Source: an uncultured Dialister sp. (GTDB lineage Bacteria; Bacillota; Negativicutes; Veillonellales; Dialisteraceae). From it: DNA of 21,228 bases. Shown in pieces: positions 1-7,283 of the stretch. The translations under genes were made by a program, and so were the position numbers. The stretch spans positions 1 through 21,228 of the forward strand of contig NZ_UQKJ01000024.1 in NCBI RefSeq assembly GCF_900541605.1. Reading direction: 5' to 3'. Below the pieces are notes generated by a model. It was not told the DNA's origin, made no database searches, and saw nothing but the letters and a program-made list of their open reading frames with translations. Positions within the stretch are counted from its first letter, which is position 1. The number at the start of each line of letters is the position of its first letter.

Positions 1-58
1 CCCGCACGAATGACTCTATCCATCAGCGCCGCCCAACAGCTCGACAAACTGAAATTGG
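1..58 (-). repeat. Palindromic intergenic repeat, copy 1 (partial, cut by window start)
   Basis: This is one arm of a repeat family seen five times in the window. Read on the minus strand it begins with CAGTTTGTCGAGCTG, continues through GATAGAGTCATTCG, and ends at the window edge in a GTGCGGG block. The outer flank next to the tip (CCAATTT) is the same as in copy 2 at 1821. The other arm lies outside the window. No transposase is linked to it. Confidence 0.85.
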
Positions 59-75
59 CCTATTTTGTTTTCTCT

Positions 76-104
76 TTTCTTTCCCCTTCCAAGTGCGGTA
101 TAAT
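76..104 (+). promoter_or_regulatory. Possible prfC promoter
   Basis: A perfect -10 hexamer TATAAT sits at 99-104, 35 bases before the prfC start. The -35 region lies in a pyrimidine-rich tract (about 63-90) and matches TTGACA poorly, so only the -10 is convincing. It lies between repeat copy 1 and prfC, which suggests prfC is transcribed on its own. Confidence 0.45.
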
Positions 105-138
105 AAAACGACATGGTTATTATTATTTGAGGTGAAAC

Positions 139-1746
139 ATGACTGACTTGGAAGAAATAAAAAGACGCCGCACTTTTGCCATCATTTCCCACCCGGATGC
201 CGGCAAGACAACGCTGACCGAAAAACTTCTGCTCTACGGTGGAGCTATCCATCTGGCAGGTTCCGTTAAAGCACGAAAAACAGCCCGCTATGCCGTTTCA
301 GACTGGATGGAAATCGAAAAACAGCGCGGTATTTCTGTAACCAGCTCTGTGCTTCAGTTTGATTACAACGGCTGCCGTATCAATATTCTTGATACCCCAG
401 GCCATGCGGATTTCTCTGAAGATACGTACCGGACACTTATGGCCGTTGACTCGGCGGTCATGGTCATTGATGTGGCCAAGGGGGTAGAAGCCCAGACCAA
501 AAAACTTTTCAAGGTTTGTTCGGACCGGGGTATTCCTATTTTTACTTTTGTCAATAAGATTGACCATTTTGGTAAGAATCCCTTTGACCTGATGGCAGAT
601 ATTGAAGATGTACTGGGAATCCGTTCCTGTCCCATGAACTGGCCTATCGGTGTGAATGGAGACTATACGGGTATTTATGACCGGGAAACGGAGATGTGCC
701 ATCTCTTTATCAAGGATAATGCCCACGGTGTAAAAAAGCTGGATGTGATTTCCGGAAAAATGGATGATGAAAAAATCACATCCCATCTGAGCCCGGAAGT
801 AATCCAGTCTCTGAAGGATGACCTGGAACTGCTGGATGAAGCGGGGGACCCCTTCGATGCAGATAAGGTGGCAAAGGGAGAACTGACGCCCATGTTCTTT
901 GGCTCCGCTATGACGAACTTTGGCGTGCAGCCGTTCCTTGAAAAGTATCTGGAACTGGCACCGCCGCCGGAACCAAGAAAAACACTGGAAGGCACAGTTT
1001 CTCCTGAAGATCCGAATTTCTCGGCCTTTGTGTTCAAAATCCAGGCCAATATGGATCCGAAGCACCATGACAGGGTGGCATTCATGCGTATCTGCTCCGG
1101 AGTCTTTGAAAAGGGAGTCAGTGTCCTGCACCGGCAGAGCGGCAAGATGATTCGTCTTTCCCAGCCCCAGCAGTTTCTGGCTACAGAAAGGCAGACTGTG
1201 GAAAAAGCCTATCCCGGTGATATTATCGGCGTCTTTGATACCGGTGAGCTGGGCGTTGGGGATACGGTATGTGAGAAGAAACATCCTGTTACTTTTATTG
1301 ATTTCCCCGTATTCCCGCCGGAACTTTTTGCAAGACTTTCCCCGGAAAGCAGTATGAAGAGAAAACAGTTCCTGAATGGCGTGACACAGCTCGCCCAGGA
1401 AGGAGCTATTCAGGTCTATAAACAGCCTTATATTATGGAATCCTTCATTATAGGTGCAGTTGGCCAGCTGCAGTTCGAAGTCATGAAGTACCGCCTGGAA
1501 AATGAATATAATGTATCTGTCAATCTGGAACCTTTAGGCTTTACCACAGCCCGGTGGACGGAGGGTGATGTACCGCCGGAAGAACTGGTGGGTATCGACA
1601 ATGCCATGGTGGTTTACGACCGTCGTGAGCGACCCGTTTACCTCCTGCCCAATGCCTGGCAGGCAGGATGGCTTGCCCAGAGAAACCCGAAGGTTAAATT
1701 TCTGGAAAGTCCGCCCCTTGGCGTGGCTGAACTGGAAGGAAACTGA
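139..1746 (+). CDS. prfC: Peptide chain release factor 3 (RF3)
   Basis: RF3 is a translational GTPase that removes RF1/RF2 from the ribosome after peptide release. At 535 residues it is close to the usual ~530. The G domain is at the N-terminus: P-loop SHPDAGKTT at residues 17-25, switch I GISVTSSV near 62, G3 DTPGHADFS near 84, and G4 NKID near 140 (followed by His where many family members have Arg). Beta-barrel domain II and the RF3 C-terminal domain (for example VGQLQFEVMKYRLENEY near 435) follow. The ATG has a GAGGTG Shine-Dalgarno a few bases upstream. The gene is monocistronic, with its own -10 box and terminator, and is bracketed by inverted copies of the intergenic repeat. The C-terminal end is intact. 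Confidence 0.97.
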   Translation: MTDLEEIKRRRTFAIISHPDAGKTTLTEKLLLYGGAIHLAGSVKARKTARYAVSDWMEIEKQRGISVTSSVLQFDYNGCRINILDTPGHADFSEDTYRTLMAVDSAVMVIDVAKGVEAQTKKLFKVCSDRGIPIFTFVNKIDHFGKNPFDLMADIEDVLGIRSCPMNWPIGVNGDYTGIYDRETEMCHLFIKDNAHGVKKLDVISGKMDDEKITSHLSPEVIQSLKDDLELLDEAGDPFDADKVAKGELTPMFFGSAMTNFGVQPFLEKYLELAPPPEPRKTLEGTVSPEDPNFSAFVFKIQANMDPKHHDRVAFMRICSGVFEKGVSVLHRQSGKMIRLSQPQQFLATERQTVEKAYPGDIIGVFDTGELGVGDTVCEKKHPVTFIDFPVFPPELFARLSPESSMKRKQFLNGVTQLAQEGAIQVYKQPYIMESFIIGAVGQLQFEVMKYRLENEYNVSVNLEPLGFTTARWTEGDVPPEELVGIDNAMVVYDRRERPVYLLPNAWQAGWLAQRNPKVKFLESPPLGVAELEGN

Positions 1747-1755
1747 TGGAAATGG

Positions 1756-1786
1756 CCCCGCAGATTTTCTGCGGGGTTTTCTGTTT
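1756..1786 (+). terminator. Intrinsic terminator of prfC
   Basis: An 8-bp perfect GC-rich stem, CCCCGCAG (1756-1763) with CTGCGGGG (1769-1776), has a 5-base ATTTT loop. It is followed by TTTTCTGTTT. The stem starts 10 bases after the prfC stop codon. Confidence 0.93.
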
Positions 1787-1820
1787 GAATGAACGGTGAG
1801 ACAGAAGAGGAGCAGTACTG

Positions 1821-1946
1821 CCAATTTCAGTTTGTCGAGCTGGTGGGCGGCGCTGATGAATAGAGTCATTCGAGCGAGAGCTTCTAGCTACTCCATGCGA
1901 ATGACTCTACCCATCTGCGCCGGACACAGTAGCTCGACAAACCATC
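1821..1946. repeat. Palindromic intergenic repeat, copy 2 (complete, shortest)
   Basis: The left arm at 1828-1872 runs from CAGTTTGTCGAGCTG to ATAGAGTCATTCG. The right arm at 1898-1946 is its inverted partner, running from CGAATGACTCTA to AGCTCGACAAACC. A short centre containing GCTTCTAGCTAC separates them. It lies directly between the prfC terminator and the promoter of the next unit. The left arm and its flank match copy 1 (inverted) over about 58 bases with only a few differences. Confidence 0.88.
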
Positions 1947-1954
1947 ATTTTTCA

Positions 1955-1984
1955 TTCACCATTTCTATGACAAAATGTTATAAT
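1955..1984 (+). promoter_or_regulatory. Promoter of the HNH-like/dcd unit
   Basis: TATAAT at 1979-1984 is preceded by TGT, giving an extended -10 (TGTTATAAT). A weak -35, TTCACC, sits at 1955-1960 with an 18-base spacer. It begins just outside repeat copy 2, so the repeat lies upstream of the transcript rather than in it. Confidence 0.6.
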
Positions 1985-2019
1985 AACAAAAAGACTATAC
2001 CGGTAAAGGTGGTGAAGGG

Positions 2020-2970
2020 ATGGCAAGGCGAAAAGGACTGAAACAGTGGGACGTGATTACACGGGAAGGGTGGCTCCGGCTTATGGGTAACCCTGCAGTC
2101 ATGACTCATCTCATGATGGAAATCTTTGACCGGCTTTATCATGCTGCGGATCATATGGATAATGGGAAAAATATTGCCGCCGCCCTTCATATGGAATACC
2201 GTGCCCTGAATTCTGCTGTAGGCTGGGCAGGAGGCAAAATCCGGGAGCTGGTGGAACAGGGCAGAGTTCCGGTTTATCCGGAAAAAGAAAAAAAGAAAAG
2301 AATCCGGAAAAAGCAGCAGAATCCAGGCCCCTATGAAACCTATACATTGGATGGCGAAAAGGTGACCGGAATGGCTTCCGAAATGCCGGAAACCTGCGAT
2401 CGTGCTCCTTGGGAATATGTTTTTGACGGTACGGAAGGAGAGGGTGGTGCTTATTACTGGATCCTGAAACCGGAAGCGGTCCGGGCATACAGGGAAATAC
2501 AAACGGCCAAAGGAACGGTTCCCCTTGAAATTCAGCATATTCTGGAGGAAGATGAATCAGCGGCAGGCATGGAAGGAAGCCTGTTTGCCAAATCCGCTGC
2601 TGTTACGGTGAGACGAATCCGTAGAGAATTGGAAGAAGAAAATTCATTCCAGAGAAAGTCCATGGTAGAAGAGCCGTGCTGTCTTGTCTGTGGCGTTCGC
2701 CGGATTTCCCTTTTGCAGGCATTCCCCTATGAAGAGGGAGATAAAAGAACGAAGGGACCTCTGTTCTGTCCTACCCATGGAGCTCTGTTTTCTGCCCACC
2801 TGATTTCATTTACCAATAAAGGGGAGTTGCTTGTATCGCCAGCTCTTTCCGAAAAAGAGAGGGAGCTATTCCAGCTCAGGCCCGGCGACAGGGCAAAGGC
2901 TCCATTTAAACATCGCCGCATGGCACTGCACCGTAAGATTTTTAACCAGGAAGCGAGGAAACTCAAATGA
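2020..2970 (+). CDS. Protein with degenerate HNH-nuclease-like C-terminal domain
   Basis: A 316-residue soluble protein with no signal peptide or membrane segment. The N-terminal ~80 residues, including ALNSAVGWAGGKI at 62-74, resemble the putative DNA-recognition part of some Firmicutes HNH endonucleases. A Lys/Arg-rich stretch (89-98) and an aromatic segment (EYVFDG...YYWILKPE, 132-152) follow. The last ~97 residues look like an HNH_2-type fold: CLVC (221-224), LQA (232-234), CPTH (250-253), LFSAHLISF (256-264), then HRRMALHRKIF near the end. The expected catalytic residues are replaced: AHI by AFP at 234-236, NG by KG at 246-247, and HH by HG at 253-254. The zinc-knuckle Cys/His set is kept. 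The sequence suggests a DNA-binding or structural protein rather than an active nuclease. Its TGA overlaps the dcd ATG (ATGA), so the two are probably translationally coupled. The assignment rests on motif recall only. Confidence 0.6.
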   Translation: MARRKGLKQWDVITREGWLRLMGNPAVMTHLMMEIFDRLYHAADHMDNGKNIAAALHMEYRALNSAVGWAGGKIRELVEQGRVPVYPEKEKKKRIRKKQQNPGPYETYTLDGEKVTGMASEMPETCDRAPWEYVFDGTEGEGGAYYWILKPEAVRAYREIQTAKGTVPLEIQHILEEDESAAGMEGSLFAKSAAVTVRRIRRELEEENSFQRKSMVEEPCCLVCGVRRISLLQAFPYEEGDKRTKGPLFCPTHGALFSAHLISFTNKGELLVSPALSEKERELFQLRPGDRAKAPFKHRRMALHRKIFNQEARKLK

Positions 2971-3488
2971 TTTTATCCGGCAGGGAAATCGTCCGTCACA
3001 TGGGCGAAGAAATCATCATTGATCCTTTTGATCCCAAGAAAGTCAATCCAAACAGTTATAACCTGACTCTTTCTGACGAGCTCATGGTATATAACAACCA
3101 TGAACTGGACATGAAGAAAAGGAATGAAGGCCAACTGCTCCATATTCCTGAAGAGGGAATCGTGCTCCAGCCGAATAAACTCTATTTGGGAAGGACAAGG
3201 GAATACACGAAAACAAAGTGCTTCGTTCCTATGCTGGAAGGCCGTTCTTCCATCGGAAGGCTGGGCCTTTTCATCCATGTGACCGCAGGGTTCGGAGACG
3301 TTGGCTTTTCCGGCTACTGGACGCTTGAAATGTTCTGTGTACAGCCTATTCGTATATATGCAGGCGTGGAAATCTGCCAGATTTATTTCCATACGGTTCT
3401 GGGCGAAGCAGACAGCTATGACAGTGGAAAATACCAGAACAATAAGGGAATTCAGCCAAGCCTCCTTTACAAAGATTTCGAAAAGTAG
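2967..3488 (+). CDS. dcd: dCTP deaminase
   Basis: Deaminates dCTP to dUTP, feeding dTMP synthesis. It has 173 residues, typical of the Firmicutes version and shorter than the 193-residue E. coli enzyme. The core signature is intact: EGRSSIGRLGLFIHVTAG near residues 91-108, supplying the Ser and Arg of the RSS..R motif, then the catalytic Glu in WTLEM near 119-123. The KYQNN..GIQPS tail motif, which closes over the nucleotide, is also present. The TAGFGDVGFSG version of the loop resembles bifunctional dCTP deaminase/dUTPase relatives, so release of dUMP is possible but unproven. It overlaps the upstream gene by 4 bp and has no separate Shine-Dalgarno-promoter arrangement. The family is a widespread housekeeping enzyme, so a defence role should not be assumed from the neighbour alone. 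Confidence 0.93.
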   Translation: MILSGREIVRHMGEEIIIDPFDPKKVNPNSYNLTLSDELMVYNNHELDMKKRNEGQLLHIPEEGIVLQPNKLYLGRTREYTKTKCFVPMLEGRSSIGRLGLFIHVTAGFGDVGFSGYWTLEMFCVQPIRIYAGVEICQIYFHTVLGEADSYDSGKYQNNKGIQPSLLYKDFEK

Positions 3489-3529
3489 TATTATAATGAT
3501 AACTTTATAGCACAACGAGCGAAGAAGCT

Positions 3530-3575
3530 GCAGCAGACGCATAGGGATTTCCTGTGCGCCGGGCTGCTTTTTTAT
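3530..3575 (+). terminator. Terminator after dcd
   Basis: A two-part hairpin: GCAGC (3530-3534) with GCTGC (3563-3567), and inside it GCATAGG with CCTGTGC (one G-U pair). It is followed by TTTTTTATTT from 3568. It begins about 40 bases after the dcd stop and separates that unit from the TRAP operon. Confidence 0.75.
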
Positions 3576-3670
3576 TTCACTCTGTGCGGAGAATTTGGGA
3601 AGACACCGATGGAATTCAATACATAGACAGGTATCGGACTTTCCGTTAGAGGGTTAAGGAGGACGGCATT

Positions 3671-4654
3671 ATGAAGAAAACATTGAAAAAGCTGATTGTT
3701 GCAGGCGCGTTCTGCATGGCAGGTGCAGCTCTTCTCGCAGGATGCGGCGGTGGAAGCGGTGGATCCGGTTCCGCTGGAGGTGGCAAGCAGTTCCTGAATA
3801 TTGCTACTGGTGGCACAGCAGGTACCTATTATCCTTTAGGTGGTGCACTGGCCGAACTTCTGAACCAGAATATTAAAGGCATGAATGCATCTGCCCAGTC
3901 CACCGGCGCTTCTGTGGCCAATGTCAATATGCTGAAAGATGGCTCTGTAGATATTGCATTCATCCAGAATGATATTGCCTACTATGCAGCCAACGGCAAG
4001 GAAATGTTCAAGGACAATAAGATGGATAATCTCCGTGGTATTGCAGCTCTCTATCCGGAAACCATCCAGTTTGTTACCACTAAAGATAAGGGCATCAAGA
4101 CTATTGCTGACCTGAAAGGCAAGAAAGTCGCTGTTGGTGCTTCCGGCTCCGGTGCTGAAGCCAATGCCCGTCAGATTCTTGAAGCCTATGGCATTACCTA
4201 TAATGATATTGATGTACAGTATCTGTCCTTCGGCGAAGCAGCAGATGCCCTGAAAGATGGAAACGTAGACGCAGGTGTCGTAGTAGCTGGCTATCCGACA
4301 GCTGCTATCCAGGACCTGGCTGCTAATAAATCTGCAGCTATCGTCAATATCGATCCGAAGATCGTAGACCAGCTCATGCAGAAATATCCGTACTATACCA
4401 AGATGATCATTCCAAAGGGCACCTACCCCGGACAGGATGAAGATGTAGAAACGGTAGCTGTAAAGTGCGTCATCGTTACAACCGATAAATTGTCCGATGA
4501 CCTAGGTGAACAGATTGTAAAGGCCATTTATGAACATCTGGATCGGATGAAAGCTGCCCATGCCGTAGGTAAGTACATTACCAAGGATACCGCACTGGAA
4601 GGCATGTCTATCAAGATGAATGCAGGCGCTGAAAAGTATCTGAAGGCAAAATAA
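3671..4654 (+). CDS. TAXI family TRAP transporter solute-binding lipoprotein
   Basis: Extracytoplasmic substrate-capture subunit of a TRAP-TAXI transporter; the substrate cannot be read from sequence. It has 327 residues. The signal peptide has a KKTLKK n-region and a lipobox LLAGC with the modified Cys at residue 25, followed by a Gly/Ser-rich linker (26-38). The mature domain opens with the family hallmark FLNIATGGTAGTYYPLGGALAELLN (41-65, split here: ATGGTAGTYYPLGG), with KDGSVDIAFIQND near 90 and GKKVAVGASGSGAEANA near 150. An AAGGAGG Shine-Dalgarno stands directly before the ATG. It is the first gene of a three-gene operon with the DUF1850 protein and the fused permease. I found no convincing promoter in the ~95 bases after the dcd terminator, though one is expected there. 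Confidence 0.94.
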   Translation: MKKTLKKLIVAGAFCMAGAALLAGCGGGSGGSGSAGGGKQFLNIATGGTAGTYYPLGGALAELLNQNIKGMNASAQSTGASVANVNMLKDGSVDIAFIQNDIAYYAANGKEMFKDNKMDNLRGIAALYPETIQFVTTKDKGIKTIADLKGKKVAVGASGSGAEANARQILEAYGITYNDIDVQYLSFGEAADALKDGNVDAGVVVAGYPTAAIQDLAANKSAAIVNIDPKIVDQLMQKYPYYTKMIIPKGTYPGQDEDVETVAVKCVIVTTDKLSDDLGEQIVKAIYEHLDRMKAAHAVGKYITKDTALEGMSIKMNAGAEKYLKAK

Positions 4655-4690
4655 GGAGAATCCCGAAAGGATCCAAACCTTGCCATAGAA

Positions 4691-4730
4691 AGGAGGGAGA
4701 ACGGGCCTCAAGGGGTCCGTTCTCACTTTC
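4691..4730 (+). promoter_or_regulatory. Shine-Dalgarno separated from start codon by a hairpin
   Basis: A strong AGGAGG (4691-4696) lies 34 bases before the ATG at 4731, too far for normal initiation. Between them an 8-bp perfect stem, GAGAACGG (4697-4704) with CCGTTCTC (4717-4724), encloses a 12-base loop. If folded, the effective gap is 6 bases. No closer in-frame ATG, GTG or TTG exists. The hairpin could also protect the 3' end of the upstream binding-protein message. Confidence 0.65.
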
Positions 4731-5255
4731 ATGAAGAAACAGAAAAATGGGACACTGGAAACAGTGATTATCATCTTCGGAATCATCGTGGGCCTGGTGG
4801 CCACCGTAGGCGGCTGGCTTATCCGGCAGCCCTATGTATTCGGTCAGACTGCGGATGGCATCATTTTCCGTCAGAAAGTAGAAGCCGGCACACCGGTGAC
4901 ACTGGCCTACCATCATTCCGTACAGAAAACAATGATTTACGAGTATCTGGAAGTCAATAAGATTACAGATGGCTTTGTTCTTAAATCCACCAAATATCAA
5001 TCTATGGGGGTGGGCCTTCCTTTCTCCGCAGATGAAGGTCATTTCCGGGAAGAAGACGGCTGGTTTATTCTGGATGATATTAACCGTAATTTTCCGGAAT
5101 TGTCTCTTCGCAATGGGGTGACAAACCACGGAACCCTGACCATCGGGGATACAGACTATGATCTGGATTCCATGGTTCCGTTGGGGAAGGAACTAAAGCT
5201 GTATGTAGCACCGCTGTACAAAGGGTGGTACATGAAGAAAGAAATTAGGAGTTGA
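4731..5255 (+). CDS. DUF1850 domain-containing protein
   Basis: A 174-residue protein with one N-terminal transmembrane segment (about 10-32, IIIFGIIVGLVATVGGWLI) and an outward-facing domain with no Cys-lipobox, so it is probably a membrane-anchored protein on the outer face. The domain matches the DUF1850 pattern: a segment ending in HHSVQKTMIYEYLEV near 63-77, then SMGVGLP near 93. DUF1850 genes are regularly found next to TAXI-type TRAP genes; their biochemical role is unknown. It sits 76 bases after the binding-protein gene and its TGA overlaps an upstream candidate TTG of the permease. An accessory role in substrate hand-over or complex assembly is inference from context. Confidence 0.85.
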   Translation: MKKQKNGTLETVIIIFGIIVGLVATVGGWLIRQPYVFGQTADGIIFRQKVEAGTPVTLAYHHSVQKTMIYEYLEVNKITDGFVLKSTKYQSMGVGLPFSADEGHFREEDGWFILDDINRNFPELSLRNGVTNHGTLTIGDTDYDLDSMVPLGKELKLYVAPLYKGWYMKKEIRS

Positions 5256-5260
5256 TTATT

Positions 5261-7246
5261 TTGGCCGATTTAGAGAAAAAAGGAACACCTGCCGGTAATC
5301 CTGCAGCGGCAGATGGCAAATTGAGTGATGAAATGCAGGAAAAACTGAAGTCCCTGGATAAGGAGTCCAATACCGTCGAGTACAAGGGAATCTGTGGAAA
5401 GATTGTAGCTATCATCTGTATCTGTTTTTCCCTGTTCCAGATTTATACAGGCCTATTCGGTACCCTGGATGCCATGATCCAGCGTTGTATTCACCTGTCC
5501 TTCGGCATTTGCCTTGTTTTCCTTCTCTGCCCTACGAAAAAGTCCTGGGTCAAAGAAGGCCGGTTCCATCCCATTGATGTGATTCTGGCTGTCATAGCTA
5601 TGATTCCACCGATTTATATCCTTGTGAATTACCAGCAGCTCATTCTTCGCGCCGGCACAGTTACACCGGTGGATGCGGTGGTTGGACTTGTGGGTATTAT
5701 CATGGTCCTCGAAGCAGCTCGCCGCATTGTGGGCCTGCCTATTGTCATTGTGGTTCTCTGTTTCCTGGCTTATGGATTCCTTGGCCCTTACATGCCGGGG
5801 CCCCTGGCCCATCGGGGACTGACCATTAAGCAGATGGTGGGACACCTGTTCTTCACTACAGAAGGCGTTTTCGGTATTCCACTGGGTGTCTCCTCTACCT
5901 TTATTTTCCTGTTTATCCTCTTCGGTGCTTATCTGGAAAAGACAGGGCTTGGCAAGTTCTTTATTGATATCGCCAATGCTATTGCCGGATGGGCATCCGG
6001 CGGACCGGCAAAAGTAGCCGTTATTTCCTCTGCACTTCAGGGAACCATTTCCGGCTCTTCTGTAGCCAACGTTGTGGGTTCCGGATCTTTCACCATTCCG
6101 ATGATGAAGAAACTGGGATATCATAAGAATTTTGCCGGTGCCGTAGAAGCGGCAGCCTCCACTGGTGGCCAGCTTATGCCTCCTATCATGGGCGCTGCGG
6201 CTTTCCTGATGGCTGAATTTGTTGGAATTCCTTATATGGAAGTCGTCAAAGCGGCCATTGTTCCTGCCATTCTTTACTTCCTTGGCGTATTCCTGGGCGT
6301 TCATTTCGAAGCGAAAAAGAACCATCTGGAAGGAACCCCAAGAAGCCAGCTTCCAGCATGGACCAAAATCATGAAAGAGGAAGGGCATCTGGCAATTCCT
6401 CTGATTGCTATCATTGGCCTTCTGGCCTCCGGGTATACACCGATGAAAGCAGCCCTGGCAGGCATCTTCATTTCCATCGGTACCGCTATGCTTCGCGCCA
6501 ATACTCGCATGAGTTTCTGGGATATCGTGGATGGCCTTGTGAAAGGTGCCAGAGGTGCCTTGGGCGTCATCATTGCCTGCGCCTCCGCCGGCATGATCAT
6601 CGGTATCGTTACCAAGACGGGAGTAGGACTGAAGCTGGCTTCAGCCCTGGTCACTGTGGCATCGGGCAACTTCATGCTGCTTCTCCTCTGCACCATGCTC
6701 ACATCCCTGATCCTTGGCATGGGCGTTCCTACTACCGCAAACTATGTTATTACCTCCACCATTGCGGCACCGGCTCTGATTCAGCTGGGCGTACCGATTC
6801 TGGCGGCTCACATGTTTGTATTCTACTTCGGTATTATTGCTGATATTACTCCTCCTGTAGCCCTGGCTGCCTATGCGGGCTCCGCTATTTCCGGCGGCGA
6901 TCCGCTGAAGACCGGCGTCAATGCGTCGAAACTGGGGATTGCGGCATTTATCATTCCTTACGTGTTCGTCCTGTCACCTCAGCTTTTGGGAATTGGAGCC
7001 ACTTTTGGCAGTGTCCTCTTTACGACCATCACAGCTATTATTGGTATGACCGGTATTTCCGGAGCCATGATCGGCCAGTTCTACTGCAAGGCCAATGTCT
7101 TGGAACGGCTGATCCTCCTGGCAGGTGGCCTTTGCCTCATTGACCCACAGACTCTGACAGATATCATCGGCATTGCAATCCTTGCAGCTGTCTTTGCTCT
7201 CCAGTATTTCCGGACAAAGAAACATAAAAATCCGGAAAATGCATGA
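5261..7246 (+). CDS. TRAP transporter permease, fused small and large subunits (TAXI type)
   Basis: Ion-gradient-driven importer that receives substrate from the TAXI lipoprotein. From the TTG at 5261 it has 661 residues; a TTG at 5252 is also open. I prefer 5261 because AGGAG at 5247-5251 lies 9 bases before it but directly abuts 5252, and the protein then starts MADLEKKG. After a hydrophilic N-terminus (about 40 residues) come four membrane segments of the DctQ-like part (to about 165), then the DctM-like part. Its motifs include SGSSVANVVGSGSFTIPMM near 263, AAASTGGQLMPP near 295 and GMGVPTTANYVITSTIAAP near 487. Length and order match the 4TM/12TM fusion class typical of TAXI systems. It is the last gene of the operon and has an intrinsic terminator 9 bases on. 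Confidence 0.94.
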   Translation: MADLEKKGTPAGNPAAADGKLSDEMQEKLKSLDKESNTVEYKGICGKIVAIICICFSLFQIYTGLFGTLDAMIQRCIHLSFGICLVFLLCPTKKSWVKEGRFHPIDVILAVIAMIPPIYILVNYQQLILRAGTVTPVDAVVGLVGIIMVLEAARRIVGLPIVIVVLCFLAYGFLGPYMPGPLAHRGLTIKQMVGHLFFTTEGVFGIPLGVSSTFIFLFILFGAYLEKTGLGKFFIDIANAIAGWASGGPAKVAVISSALQGTISGSSVANVVGSGSFTIPMMKKLGYHKNFAGAVEAAASTGGQLMPPIMGAAAFLMAEFVGIPYMEVVKAAIVPAILYFLGVFLGVHFEAKKNHLEGTPRSQLPAWTKIMKEEGHLAIPLIAIIGLLASGYTPMKAALAGIFISIGTAMLRANTRMSFWDIVDGLVKGARGALGVIIACASAGMIIGIVTKTGVGLKLASALVTVASGNFMLLLLCTMLTSLILGMGVPTTANYVITSTIAAPALIQLGVPILAAHMFVFYFGIIADITPPVALAAYAGSAISGGDPLKTGVNASKLGIAAFIIPYVFVLSPQLLGIGATFGSVLFTTITAIIGMTGISGAMIGQFYCKANVLERLILLAGGLCLIDPQTLTDIIGIAILAAVFALQYFRTKKHKNPENA

Positions 7247-7253
7247 GTAATAA

Positions 7254-7283
7254 AGTCCCCGCGAAAACGGGGATTTTATTTTG
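7254..7283 (+). terminator. Terminator of the TRAP-TAXI operon
   Basis: The stem TCCCCG (7256-7261) pairs with CGGGGA (7268-7273) around a CGAAAA loop. It is followed by TTTTATTTT. It starts 9 bases after the permease stop codon. Confidence 0.9.

Noticed and set aside
1..60. Peptide frames starting MTLSISAAQQLDKLK found in several repeat copies
   Set aside because: They are just one reading of the repeat arm, have no Shine-Dalgarno and run on into unrelated sequence at each copy.
2020..3488. A complete anti-phage defence system made of an HNH nuclease and dCTP deaminase
   Set aside because: The HNH residues seem absent, Dcd is the common housekeeping form, and no other defence or mobile genes surround it.
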